From the NCBI GenBank assembly GCA_039917655.1, contig JBDSJC010000018.1:1-18701 (forward strand): DNA of 18,701 bases. Direction: 5' to 3'. A program made the position numbers and the translations under genes. Shown piece after piece: positions 6,609-13,127 of the stretch (position 1 is its first letter; every line of letters starts with the position of its first letter). This DNA comes from PNKC01 sp039917655. GTDB taxonomy: Bacteria; Chloroflexota; Dehalococcoidia; Tepidiformales; Tepidiformaceae. Under the pieces are notes generated by a model that worked only from the letters and a program-made list of their open reading frames with translations, was not told the DNA's origin and made no database searches.

Positions 6609-7718
6609 ATGCGCTACCGCCGCATCGTCGCGAAGTTTGGCACCAGCCTGCTTACCGCCGGCTCCGACCGCCTGGACCTCGAAGCCATGTCCCGGCTGGT
6701 CGGCCAGGTGGTCCGTCTGCGCGCCCAGGGATGCCAGGTGGCGGTGGTCTCCAGCGGCGCGCAGGCCGCCGGCCGCCACCGCCTGCGCGGACGCCTCACC
6801 GGCGGCCACATCCTCTCTCGCCAGGCGATCGCCAGCGTCGGCCAGAGCCACCTGATGCAGAGCTGGGACGAACTGTTCGATTGGCACGACACGGTCGTGG
6901 CCCAGGTCCTCCTCACCCGCCGCGACCTTTCGGACCGCCTCGGCTATCTGAACGCACGGAATACGCTGCGAGACCTGCTCGAATCAGGGGCGGTGCCGAT
7001 CGTCAACGAAAACGATGCTGTCGCCCTGGATGCGGTGCTGGCCACCCGCATTGGCGAAAACGACAGCCTTTCGGCCTACGTCGCCAACCTGATCGACGCC
7101 GACCTGCTCGTGATGCTGACTGACGTCGATGGCCTCTACGATTCCGACCCGCGCACGAACAGCGAGGCGAAGCTGATCGGGCGGGTCGAGCGCATCGACG
7201 CCGAGATCGAAGCGACCGCGGGCGGTACGCGCGGGGCGGGCACGGGCGGTATGGTGACCAAGCTGCGCGCCGCCCAGATCGCGACCCAGGCGGGCGTGGA
7301 CGTCATCGTCACGAACGGCGACGCCCCCGATGCCCTGGTGGCCGCCGCCGCGGGTGACGAACGCGGCACCTTCTTTCCCTCCGGCGCCGACCGCCTCGAA
7401 AGCCGCAAACGCTGGATCCTTGGGAGCATCAACCGCGAAGGCCACATCGTGGTCGATGCCGGCGCAGCGGCGGCCCTCCGCGCCCAGGGCAGGAGCCTCC
7501 TCCCGGCGGGCATCGCCGCCGTCCACGGCTCGTTCGACCGCGGCGAAACCGTCGAGGTCCGTGACCCGCAGGGTGGCCGCGTGGCGGTCGGCTCGACCAA
7601 CTACGGCAGCGACGAGTTGGGGCGCATCCGCGGCATGCGCAGCGACAAGATCGCCGAGACGCTGGGGTACGCCTACGGGGATGAAGTGATTCATCGCGAC
7701 AATATGGTGCTGGTGTAG
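6609..7718 (+). CDS. proB: Glutamate 5-kinase with C-terminal PUA domain
   Basis: Catalyses ATP + L-glutamate to L-glutamyl 5-phosphate, the first step of proline synthesis, in the cytosol; usually feedback-inhibited by proline. 369 aa, standard for the two-domain enzyme. The amino acid kinase domain (1-255) shows VAKFGTSL with Lys9, VVSSGA (47-51), NENDAV (133-138), IGENDSLSAYVA (148-159), TDVDGLY (171-177) and GTGGMVTK (211-218). The PUA domain is at about 278-360. The ATG at 6609 has no clear ribosome site; TAAGCT at 6596-6601 just upstream raises the option of a leaderless message. No proA is adjacent, so the second step is encoded elsewhere. Bounded by inverted heptamer arrays. Confidence 0.96.
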   Translation: MRYRRIVAKFGTSLLTAGSDRLDLEAMSRLVGQVVRLRAQGCQVAVVSSGAQAAGRHRLRGRLTGGHILSRQAIASVGQSHLMQSWDELFDWHDTVVAQVLLTRRDLSDRLGYLNARNTLRDLLESGAVPIVNENDAVALDAVLATRIGENDSLSAYVANLIDADLLVMLTDVDGLYDSDPRTNSEAKLIGRVERIDAEIEATAGGTRGAGTGGMVTKLRAAQIATQAGVDVIVTNGDAPDALVAAAAGDERGTFFPSGADRLESRKRWILGSINREGHIVVDAGAAAALRAQGRSLLPAGIAAVHGSFDRGETVEVRDPQGGRVAVGSTNYGSDELGRIRGMRSDKIAETLGYAYGDEVIHRDNMVLV

Positions 7719-7720
7719 CG

Positions 7721-7746
7721 AAGTGCTGAGTGCTGAGTGCTCAGTC
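7721..7746 (-). repeat. Heptamer array, inverted copy
   Basis: Reads GTGCTGAGTGCTGAGTGCTC, the reverse complement of the ACTCAGC arrays, beginning 3 nt after the proB stop codon. With the array before proB it forms an inverted pair enclosing the gene. The following CCCAAGTGCTTCG keeps a degenerate echo of the motif. Confidence 0.8.
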
Positions 7747-7816
7747 CCAAGTGCTTCGTCGTGCCCCCCAGCCCAGCCCTCCGCTGAAGGCGGTTCCGGT
7801 CGATTCTGAAGAAGAC

Positions 7817-8851
7817 ATGTTTCGTCCATCTCGTTTGCTACTTGCACTCTGCGCTGTCCTCCTCCTTGCGGGGACGGTGGCTACGACTGCGAGTTCTCAA
7901 GCGACTTCCGGGCCGGAGCCCGCTGCCATTGCCGGCCGTTCGTACCATGACCCCACACCGAATTTCGGGCGGCTTCCTCCCGTTGGGCAGCCGCGTCCTG
8001 TAACCGCCAGCGCCGCAAGCGTCATCGGCCAGGATGAGCGCATCCTGATTCCCGACCCGACGATCTACCCCTTCAGCGCGATCGCCTACCTCGAGCTCTT
8101 CAACGAGGCGAACGAACTGTTCGCGGTTTGCAGCGGCACGTTCATCGGCCCCAACGCGCTTCTGACCGCCGGCCACTGCCTCTGGGACAGCGCCCGCGGG
8201 ACGTGGAACGCCAGGCGAATCCGCGTCGTCCCCGGCAAACACGAAGCGTCCGAGCCGTTCGGCTCCGAGTATGCAACCGACTGGTGGGTGCCGGACGGCT
8301 TCCTCGACACCGCCGGTTCGGTAGATTTCGACTGGGGACTGATCCGCCTGCCCGATGACGCGCTCACCCTGGACACCTCATGGCTGCCCGTGGCCGTGCT
8401 CACTACGCCCTCCCTCCAATCGCCGTCCTTCACCCCGGCGATCGTGGGCTACCCCGTGGACAAGCCGGCGCAAACCATGTGGGGACACTCACGGCGCGCC
8501 TTCGATTCCGTTGAGGCCTACCGCCTGTTTTACGACATTGACACTTCGGCTGGGCAGAGCGGCTCCGCCATCTGGTCGCTCAATCCCGGAAAAACGCTGG
8601 GTTATGTCGTCGGTATCCACACCCAGGGGTCGGGTGGAGCGGGCGATAACAGCGGATCGCGCATCGACCTTGATCTGCTGAGCGACTTGCGCGCCGGATG
8701 TGCGGTGATGGGCTGCACGATCGATTCGATCGTTGAGGGCGATCCCGCCAGCCCCCCACCGGCGTCCCAGCCAACAGCGACGCCGAAGCCCACGATCCCC
8801 TCCGCCCCGCGACCCTACCGCGCCGCTGTCCCAGCCCTCGCCCGCGACTGA
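7817..8851 (+). CDS. Secreted trypsin/V8-like serine protease
   Basis: 344-aa exported peptidase of the chymotrypsin (S1, Glu-endopeptidase-like) fold. Signal peptide at 1-29 (MFRPSRLLLALCAVLLLAG...). A probable propeptide follows to about 72. The catalytic triad is visible: His120 in LLTAGHCLW, Asp172 in FDWGLIRL and Ser248 in AGQSGSAIW. Cys105 and Cys121 probably form the disulfide around the His; Cys295 and Cys300 are a second close pair. A Pro/Thr/Ser-rich linker (310-330) leads to a short conserved-looking tail RPYRAAVPALARD, of the kind found at the ends of many Chloroflexota exported proteins and possibly a sorting or anchoring signal (inference). ATG at 7817 is chosen because it starts the signal peptide; upstream sequence to 7730 is repeat. 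Proteolytic specificity is not deducible. Confidence 0.92.
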   Translation: MFRPSRLLLALCAVLLLAGTVATTASSQATSGPEPAAIAGRSYHDPTPNFGRLPPVGQPRPVTASAASVIGQDERILIPDPTIYPFSAIAYLELFNEANELFAVCSGTFIGPNALLTAGHCLWDSARGTWNARRIRVVPGKHEASEPFGSEYATDWWVPDGFLDTAGSVDFDWGLIRLPDDALTLDTSWLPVAVLTTPSLQSPSFTPAIVGYPVDKPAQTMWGHSRRAFDSVEAYRLFYDIDTSAGQSGSAIWSLNPGKTLGYVVGIHTQGSGGAGDNSGSRIDLDLLSDLRAGCAVMGCTIDSIVEGDPASPPPASQPTATPKPTIPSAPRPYRAAVPALARD

Positions 8852-8888
8852 ACTGAATGCCGCAGTGTCCCAGCGGGCGAGCCATGTT

Positions 8889-8917
8889 TGGCCTGTCCGC
8901 GGCAAAGACACGCCAAG
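8889..8917. promoter_or_regulatory. Imperfect inverted repeat between protease and nirK
   Basis: TTGGC-C-TGTC and GACA-C-GCCAA are complementary in 9 of 10 positions around a 9-nt centre (CGCGGCAAA). It lies 37 nt after the protease stop and about 125 nt before the nirK start. It may be a weak terminator of the protease message (no U-tract follows) or an operator for nirK. It does not match the FNR/NNR box TTGAT-N4-ATCAA. Confidence 0.3.
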
Positions 8918-9042
8918 GCCAAGAGACCACACAGCGCGACGGTCTTCCCTTCCGAGCCAACTGGCCCCGTGAAGCGGCCCTTTCGACCATCGCTCAGTGT
9001 GTGCTTCGGTGCGTCAATAGCAGGAGACTCTGGAGGGACTGC

Positions 9043-10440
9043 ATGCACATCGAATTCAAAGGGCTGATCCGCGCGAGCGCGTTAGCGTTCGCGGCGTTGA
9101 GCTTCGGCTCGGTTGCCCTGGCCTGCGCCGACCCGCTGCCGACGACGGTCAATGCCCAGCTGGTGGCGCCGCCAAACGTGCCGGACCCGCTGCCGCGAAC
9201 GGCATCGCACGTCGTGGTCAACCTGACGGCGAAAGAGACGACGCGCGAAATTGCGCCTGGCGTCAAATACGCACTGTGGACATTCAACGACTCCGTCCCC
9301 GGCCCACTGATCCGCGTGCACGAGGGCGACACGGTAGAGATCGCACTTACGAACGACGGTTCGAGCACGGTCACCCACAACATCGACCTCCACGCCGTGA
9401 ACGGCCCTGGGGGCGGGGCCGGAGCGACAACCGTCGCCCCCGGTGAGACGCGCTCGTTCAGCTTCGAAGCGAAGGCTACCGGGCTGTTCACGTATCACTG
9501 CGCGGCGGGCGTGGTCTCGGACCACATCGCCAACGGCATGTACGGGGGCATCCTTGTGGAACCCGCAAACGGGCTATCCAAAGTCGATCGGCAGTACTAC
9601 ATCGGCGAGAGCGATATGTATACCGACCTGAAAACTGGCGATCCGGGGTCGGCCAAGCTTGACCTGGACAAACTGATGGCGGAACAACCCACTTATGTCG
9701 TCTTCAACGGCAACACCAAGTCACTCGTGGGCGACAATGCGCTACAGGCCAAAACCGGCGAAACGGTGCGCATCTACTTTGTCCAGGGGGGCCCGAACCT
9801 GACGTCGAGCTTCCACATCATCGGGGAGATCTTTGATAAGGCGTGGGCCTGGGGGGCACTCGAATCCCCGCCATCAAAAGGCGTGCAAACGATTAGCGTC
9901 CCGCCTGGAGGCGCGGCTATCGTTGAATTCAAAGTCGATGTCCCGGGCACCTACACCATCGTCGATCATGCCCTGGGTCGCGTCCTGAAAGGCGGCGCTG
10001 GTCAGCTCAAGGTGACGGGCGACAACAACGACCGCGTCTTCAAGGTGACCTCGGGGATCCCGACGACGGCCGTGGATTCGCACACCATGACTAACACGAC
10101 GCCTACGGCGGCCAGCGCACCTGGTGTCGCCGTAGCCGACGGCGCAACCACCAAATTGCCAATGACCGACAACGCGTTCGCGACCAAAGCGTTCAGCGTG
10201 AAGGCCGGCAACACGGTGACCTTCGACCTCGCGAACAGCGGAAAGGTGCCGCATAACATGCGTATTGCTCCGCTGAACGGCGACTTCGCGGCGGTGACGT
10301 CGGTGGTCTCCAACCCTGAGGTCATCCTGAACGGGAAGTCTGGGACGCTGCAATGGAAGGCGCCTGCCGAGCCGGGCACGTACAAGTTCCGGTGCGACAT
10401 CCATCCCGCGGAGATGACGGGCACAATCAGCGTCAACTGA
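9043..10440 (+). CDS. nirK: Copper nitrite reductase with extra C-terminal cupredoxin domain
   Basis: Reduces nitrite to nitric oxide outside the cytoplasm. 465 aa against about 340-380 for the classical two-domain enzyme. Residues 1-27 are an export signal; the site ALA-C28 could be signal peptidase I or, less canonically, a lipobox. Domains 1-2 (about 55-330) carry every expected ligand: type-1 copper His112, Cys153, His161, Met166; type-2 copper His117, His152, His309; catalytic Asp115 and His258. A Thr/Ala linker (340-368) joins a third cupredoxin domain (about 369-465) with its own type-1 set His404, Cys451, His454, Met458, presumably passing electrons to the core. ATG at 9043 follows GGAGG; the open frame to 8857 is not preferred. 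A hairpin terminator follows; a lipoprotein cupredoxin gene is next. No nor, nar or nos gene is in view. Confidence 0.95.
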   Translation: MHIEFKGLIRASALAFAALSFGSVALACADPLPTTVNAQLVAPPNVPDPLPRTASHVVVNLTAKETTREIAPGVKYALWTFNDSVPGPLIRVHEGDTVEIALTNDGSSTVTHNIDLHAVNGPGGGAGATTVAPGETRSFSFEAKATGLFTYHCAAGVVSDHIANGMYGGILVEPANGLSKVDRQYYIGESDMYTDLKTGDPGSAKLDLDKLMAEQPTYVVFNGNTKSLVGDNALQAKTGETVRIYFVQGGPNLTSSFHIIGEIFDKAWAWGALESPPSKGVQTISVPPGGAAIVEFKVDVPGTYTIVDHALGRVLKGGAGQLKVTGDNNDRVFKVTSGIPTTAVDSHTMTNTTPTAASAPGVAVADGATTKLPMTDNAFATKAFSVKAGNTVTFDLANSGKVPHNMRIAPLNGDFAAVTSVVSNPEVILNGKSGTLQWKAPAEPGTYKFRCDIHPAEMTGTISVN

Positions 10441-10458
10441 GCTAATGGAAGCGTGGAG

Positions 10459-10485
10459 AGAGGCCGGGTGACCATCCCGGCCTCT
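10459..10485 (+). terminator. Terminator after nirK
   Basis: Perfect 10-bp stem (AGAGGCCGGG / CCCGGCCTCT) with a 7-nt loop, starting 19 nt after the nirK stop and followed by TCCTCTGTC, a pyrimidine-rich but not pure-T tail. It suggests nirK and the cupredoxin downstream are at least partly separate transcription units. Confidence 0.75.
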
Positions 10486-10599
10486 TCCTCTGTCCTGAAC
10501 AGCCCGTTCGGCCTGGTTCTGGCCACCGAAAGGCCATTTCGCGGGTCGCCGTGCGCGGTTCCAATGGCCGCACGAGAGAGCGACGCCGGAGGCTTTTGA

Positions 10600-11037
10600 A
10601 TGTCCTCGAAATTTTGGACCCGCGTGGCGGCTGTGGGGTTGGCGGCCAGCGCCATCTTCGTCTTTGGGGCCTGCGGATCTGGCGACGATAGCGAGCGTGG
10701 GGCTACGGCGACCATTCCACCCACGCCGAGCGTCGTGGTGTCTCAGACGATCACCGTGACGATGTTCGATGATTCATTCGAACCCAAGGAGATCACGGTC
10801 AAGGGCGGGGACACGGTCAGATTCACGCTTCCAAACGCCGGGCTGGTGCCGCACAACATGCACATCGCTTCGTCACGGGGCCTCTACCGTGAGAGCCCTT
10901 GGATTTCGACGCCGGAACCGATCATCGGCGGGCAGACAGGCGAGCTGGTTTGGATCGCGCCTTCCGCACCCGGCGCCTACAAGTTCCGCTGCGATTACCA
11001 CGAGGTGGCGATGATCGGGCTGATCACGGTCGAATAG
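10600..11037 (+). CDS. Lipoprotein cupredoxin (type-1 copper)
   Basis: 145-aa membrane-anchored blue-copper protein, likely an electron carrier. Signal peptide with lipobox FGAC (Cys25), a Thr/Pro linker (31-47), then one cupredoxin domain with type-1 ligands His85 (VPHNMH), Cys131, His134 and Met138 (KFRCDYHEVAM). It is clearly homologous to the third domain of the neighbouring NirK: both share VPHNM, a long middle insertion with PE and GxTGxLxW, and PGxYKFRCDxHxxxMxGxIxV. ATG at 10600 has CGGAGG at a good distance. Partnership with NirK as electron donor is inferred from adjacency and similarity, not proven. The gene converges on the DNA glycosylase with 14 nt between stops. Confidence 0.92.
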   Translation: MSSKFWTRVAAVGLAASAIFVFGACGSGDDSERGATATIPPTPSVVVSQTITVTMFDDSFEPKEITVKGGDTVRFTLPNAGLVPHNMHIASSRGLYRESPWISTPEPIIGGQTGELVWIAPSAPGAYKFRCDYHEVAMIGLITVE

Positions 11038-11051
11038 GCATTCATCCGGTA

Positions 11052-11879
11052 CTACGCCGGCATCTCGGGCTGGCAGTTTCGGCAGAAGCTGATGATCCGC
11101 TGGTTGGCCGTGATCTCGCTGATCGTCGTGCCGCAGCGTGGGCACGGCTTGCCTCCCAGGCGGTGGACACGCATGAAGTCACGGCGCTCTTCGTAGTCCA
11201 GGTCGTCGCCTTTGATCATGCTCGCGCGCACCAGTGGAGCGGCCCAGGCCATCACTGCACGCGCGGCGCGGTAGAGTTCGCGGACCTGTTCCTCGCTCAG
11301 TTTCGTGCGCGGGATGTAGGGGTTGATCTTCGCTTCCCAGAGGATTTCGTCGCTGTAGGCATTGCCGATCCCCTGGACAAACTCGGCGTTGGTGAGCATG
11401 GACTTCACCTGGCCGCGGTACTTCTTCGTCCGCGCCAACCACTCATCTTCGGTGAGCGCGGGGTCCAGCAGGTCTGGGCCATTTGTGGACCAGTTGGGGA
11501 TAGCCGAGAGCTGGTCGATGGCCACGAGGTAGATTTTGCCCATCACACGGTCATCGGAGTACCGGAACGATCGCCCGCCTTCGATCCCGAGCACCAGGCA
11601 GCACTTGGCGCGCAGCTTCGTTTTGGGGTCGACGTACTGGAATCGGCCGGTAAGCATCGGGTTGATGGCGAGCACGCGGTCCGACGCGAGCGGGAAGAGC
11701 AGAAACTTACCGTGTCGCAGCACCTCTCCGAAGCGATCGCCGGGGAGGGTGTCGCGCAGCACTTGCGCGGGCGTGCGAAAGACGAACGGGATACGCGCCT
11801 CGCAGCTGGCGATCGTTCGGCTCGCGATCTGCTCATTGAAGTAGCCGCGGATCGCTTCCAGTTCGGGGATCTCGGGCAT
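11052..11879 (-). CDS. Fpg/Nei-family DNA glycosylase/AP lyase
   Basis: 275-aa base-excision-repair enzyme that removes damaged (oxidised) bases and cleaves the resulting abasic site. The mature N-terminus is Pro2-Glu3 (MPEIPELE), the catalytic Schiff-base proline and its helper Glu. Lys58 (RHGKF) is the conserved beta-lyase-region Lys. The helix-two-turn-helix core GIGNAYSDEILW (170-181, Asn173) is present; the zinc finger has Cys246, Cys249, Cys266 and Cys269 with Arg261 in its hairpin. The segment before GIGN reads NAEFVQ instead of the usual LMDQ/LLDQ-type lead-in, so it belongs to a divergent Fpg/Nei branch and I do not choose mutM or nei. ATG at 11879 gives the required PE terminus; a GTG six bases upstream does not. 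Gene is followed (upstream) by the repeat region. Confidence 0.93.
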   Translation of the reverse strand: MPEIPELEAIRGYFNEQIASRTIASCEARIPFVFRTPAQVLRDTLPGDRFGEVLRHGKFLLFPLASDRVLAINPMLTGRFQYVDPKTKLRAKCCLVLGIEGGRSFRYSDDRVMGKIYLVAIDQLSAIPNWSTNGPDLLDPALTEDEWLARTKKYRGQVKSMLTNAEFVQGIGNAYSDEILWEAKINPYIPRTKLSEEQVRELYRAARAVMAWAAPLVRASMIKGDDLDYEERRDFMRVHRLGGKPCPRCGTTISEITANQRIISFCRNCQPEMPA

Positions 11880-11942
11880 GGGCACCGCCGGGGCAAGGTT
11901 GGCTGGAGTATATCGAACCGCGAAGAGCCGAGAGCCAAACCC

Positions 11943-12098
11943 CCGGTCACCCTGAGCCTGTCGAAGGGCCGCGCGCCGGTGGCTTTCGCAGCACGAGCGG
12001 CCCTTGGCTGCGGCGACGCCAGTGGGCCGCCGGTCCCGGCCTCCGTGGGCAGCGCCCGTTCATCCTTCGACAGGCTCAGGACAAACGGGAAGTGGGGG
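11943..12098 (+). repeat. 156-bp tandem repeat element, copy A
   Basis: First copy of a 156-bp sequence repeated with 208-bp period (copy B at 12151-12306) at high identity. It begins with CCGGTCACCCTGAGCCTGTC and ends near AAACGGGAA. Inside it, CCTGAGCCTGTCGAAGG (11951-11967) and CCTTCGACAGGCTCAGG (12064-12080) are exact 17-bp inverted repeats enclosing 96 bp of unique GC-rich sequence; the element has no ORF of note. The 17-bp core is the same as the single copy at 4672-4688. Confidence 0.9.
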
Positions 12099-12150
12099 AC
12101 CGTTGGCTTTCGGGCAGCGCGCCGAGAGCCACGAGCCAGCAGCCAGGTAC

Positions 12151-12306
12151 CCGGTCACCCTGAGCCTGTCGAAGGGCCGCGCGCCGGTGGCTTTCGCAGC
12201 ACGAGCGGCCCTTGGCTGCGGCGACGCCAGTGGGCCGCCGGTCCCGGCCTAAGTGGGCGGCGCCCGTTCATCCTTCGACAGGCTAAGGACAAACGGGAAA
12301 GTGGGG
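12151..12306 (+). repeat. 156-bp tandem repeat element, copy B
   Basis: Second copy, offset 208 bp from copy A, differing at a few visible positions (CCTCCGTGGGCAGC against CCTAAGTGGGCGGC; GGCTCAGG against GGCTAAGG in the right arm; an extra A after AAACGGGA). The left arm 12159-12175 is intact; the right arm 12272-12288 has one mismatch. The 52-bp spacer between the copies contains GCCGAGAGCC, echoed just before copy A at 11928, so the true unit is somewhat longer than 156 bp. Confidence 0.9.
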
Positions 12307-12318
12307 GGCGCAGCCCCC
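12303..12318 (+). terminator. GC-rich hairpin at the end of the tandem repeats
   Basis: GGGGGGC-GCA-GCCCCC, a 6-bp G/C stem with a 3-nt loop, at the end of repeat copy B and before the pdxT leader. It lacks a U-tract, so it is only a possible terminator or a structural part of the repeat. Confidence 0.25.
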
Positions 12319-12374
12319 GGCCGATCGACGCAGAAAGTTAACGGGTGGACACACACGCCGGGGCTGGGATCGCC

Positions 12375-12380
12375 TACAAT
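12375..12380 (+). promoter_or_regulatory. Possible -10 box for pdxT
   Basis: TACAAT, one base off consensus, 157 nt before the preferred pdxT start, would give a long 5' leader of about 150 nt. No good -35 lies 17 bp upstream; TGGACA at 12346-12351 is 23 bp away, too far for a standard promoter. I see no recognisable riboswitch in the leader. Confidence 0.35.
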
Positions 12381-12536
12381 GTCGATAGCTCTTGGTGGAT
12401 TACTGCCCCTGTTGCAGATTGTCTTTTCACTGACCTCTGGCATGCACCGCTCGCACGGTTTGCTGCCGTTGCGCGTTGCGCTCCCTCCACCCCACAAGCC
12501 GCTTTCATGACTACCAACACCATTCCTGTGCACTCG

Positions 12537-13127
12537 ATGACGGTCGGTGTCCTCGCGCTCCAGGGCGACTTCCGCGAGCACCGCGAGATGCTCGAAGCGA
12601 TGGGTCACCACGTGCGCGAAATCCGCAAGGTGGAGCAGCTGCGCGAACTCGACGCGCTGATCATCCCCGGTGGCGAAAGCACAACGATCGCCCGGCTGAT
12701 CCTGAGCAACGGCTTCCAACAGCCGCTGCGCGATTTCTGCGCGAGCGGCCGGCCCGTCTGGGGCACCTGCGCGGGCGCTATCTTGCTGGCGAAGCAGGTC
12801 GATTGCCTGGACCGTCCGGGAATCGAGATGATGGACATCTCGGTGCGCCGCAACGCCTTTGGCCGCCAGCTCGACAGTTTCGAGGCCGACCTCTACGTCA
12901 ACGGGATCGAAGGCCCGCCGTTCCACGCAGTCTTCATCCGGGCGCCGCTGTTCGATGAGGTGCGCTGGCCAGCTGAGGCCGTCTGCTCGCTGGAAGACGG
13001 CTCGATCGTCGCGGCCCGCCAGGGCAACCTCTTCGCCACGTCGTTTCACCCGGAGCTGACGGGCGACAACCGGCTGCACAAGCTCTTCCTGACGATGGGC
13101 CGGCCACGAACGGACTCACCCAAGTGA
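12537..13127 (+). CDS. pdxT: Pyridoxal 5'-phosphate synthase glutaminase subunit
   Basis: Glutaminase half of the DXP-independent vitamin B6 synthase: it makes ammonia from glutamine and channels it to PdxS. Class-I glutamine amidotransferase fold, 196 aa from the chosen start, the same length as characterised PdxT. Visible motifs: GVLALQGDFREH (4-15), GGES (45-48), GTCAG with nucleophile Cys78, RRNAFGRQ (104-111), and the catalytic His171-x-Glu173 in FHPEL. The ATG at 12537 matches the family start; an ATG at 12507 in frame would add 10 residues. Neither has a good ribosome site. pdxS is not in this window, so the synthase partner lies elsewhere. Its last codons overlap the next gene by four bases (GTGA), showing translational coupling. 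Confidence 0.95.
   Translation: MTVGVLALQGDFREHREMLEAMGHHVREIRKVEQLRELDALIIPGGESTTIARLILSNGFQQPLRDFCASGRPVWGTCAGAILLAKQVDCLDRPGIEMMDISVRRNAFGRQLDSFEADLYVNGIEGPPFHAVFIRAPLFDEVRWPAEAVCSLEDGSIVAARQGNLFATSFHPELTGDNRLHKLFLTMGRPRTDSPK

Larger units (their letters stand above)
11886..12536. other. Gene-free 650-bp interval with tandem duplication and pdxT leader
   Basis: Divergent intergenic region between the glycosylase (minus strand) and pdxT (plus strand). From 11925 to 12306 it is filled by repeats. From 12307 to 12536 is the leader of pdxT with a G/C-rich hairpin (12303-12318) and a possible -10 box TACAAT at 12375-12380. Open frames across it are repeat read-through and have no recognisable protein. 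Confidence 0.7.

Noticed and set aside
8857..9042. Upstream in-frame extension of nirK to 8857
   Set aside because: It lacks a signal peptide and ribosome site, whereas ATG at 9043 has GGAGG and starts a good export signal.
8852..9042. FNR/NNR/DNR-type operator before nirK
   Set aside because: No TTGAT-N4-ATCAA-like palindrome; the only inverted repeat (8889-8917) has unrelated sequence.
11880..11885. GTG start for the glycosylase at 11885
   Set aside because: It would bury the catalytic Pro2-Glu3 N-terminus that the family needs; ATG at 11879 restores it.
10899..12341. 480-residue plus-strand open frame over the glycosylase and the tandem repeats
   Set aside because: It is antisense to a well-supported Fpg/Nei gene and then reads through repeat copies; no domain is visible.
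12381..12536. Riboswitch in the pdxT leader
   Set aside because: I see no extended pairing or known aptamer signature; only a possible -10 box defines the leader.
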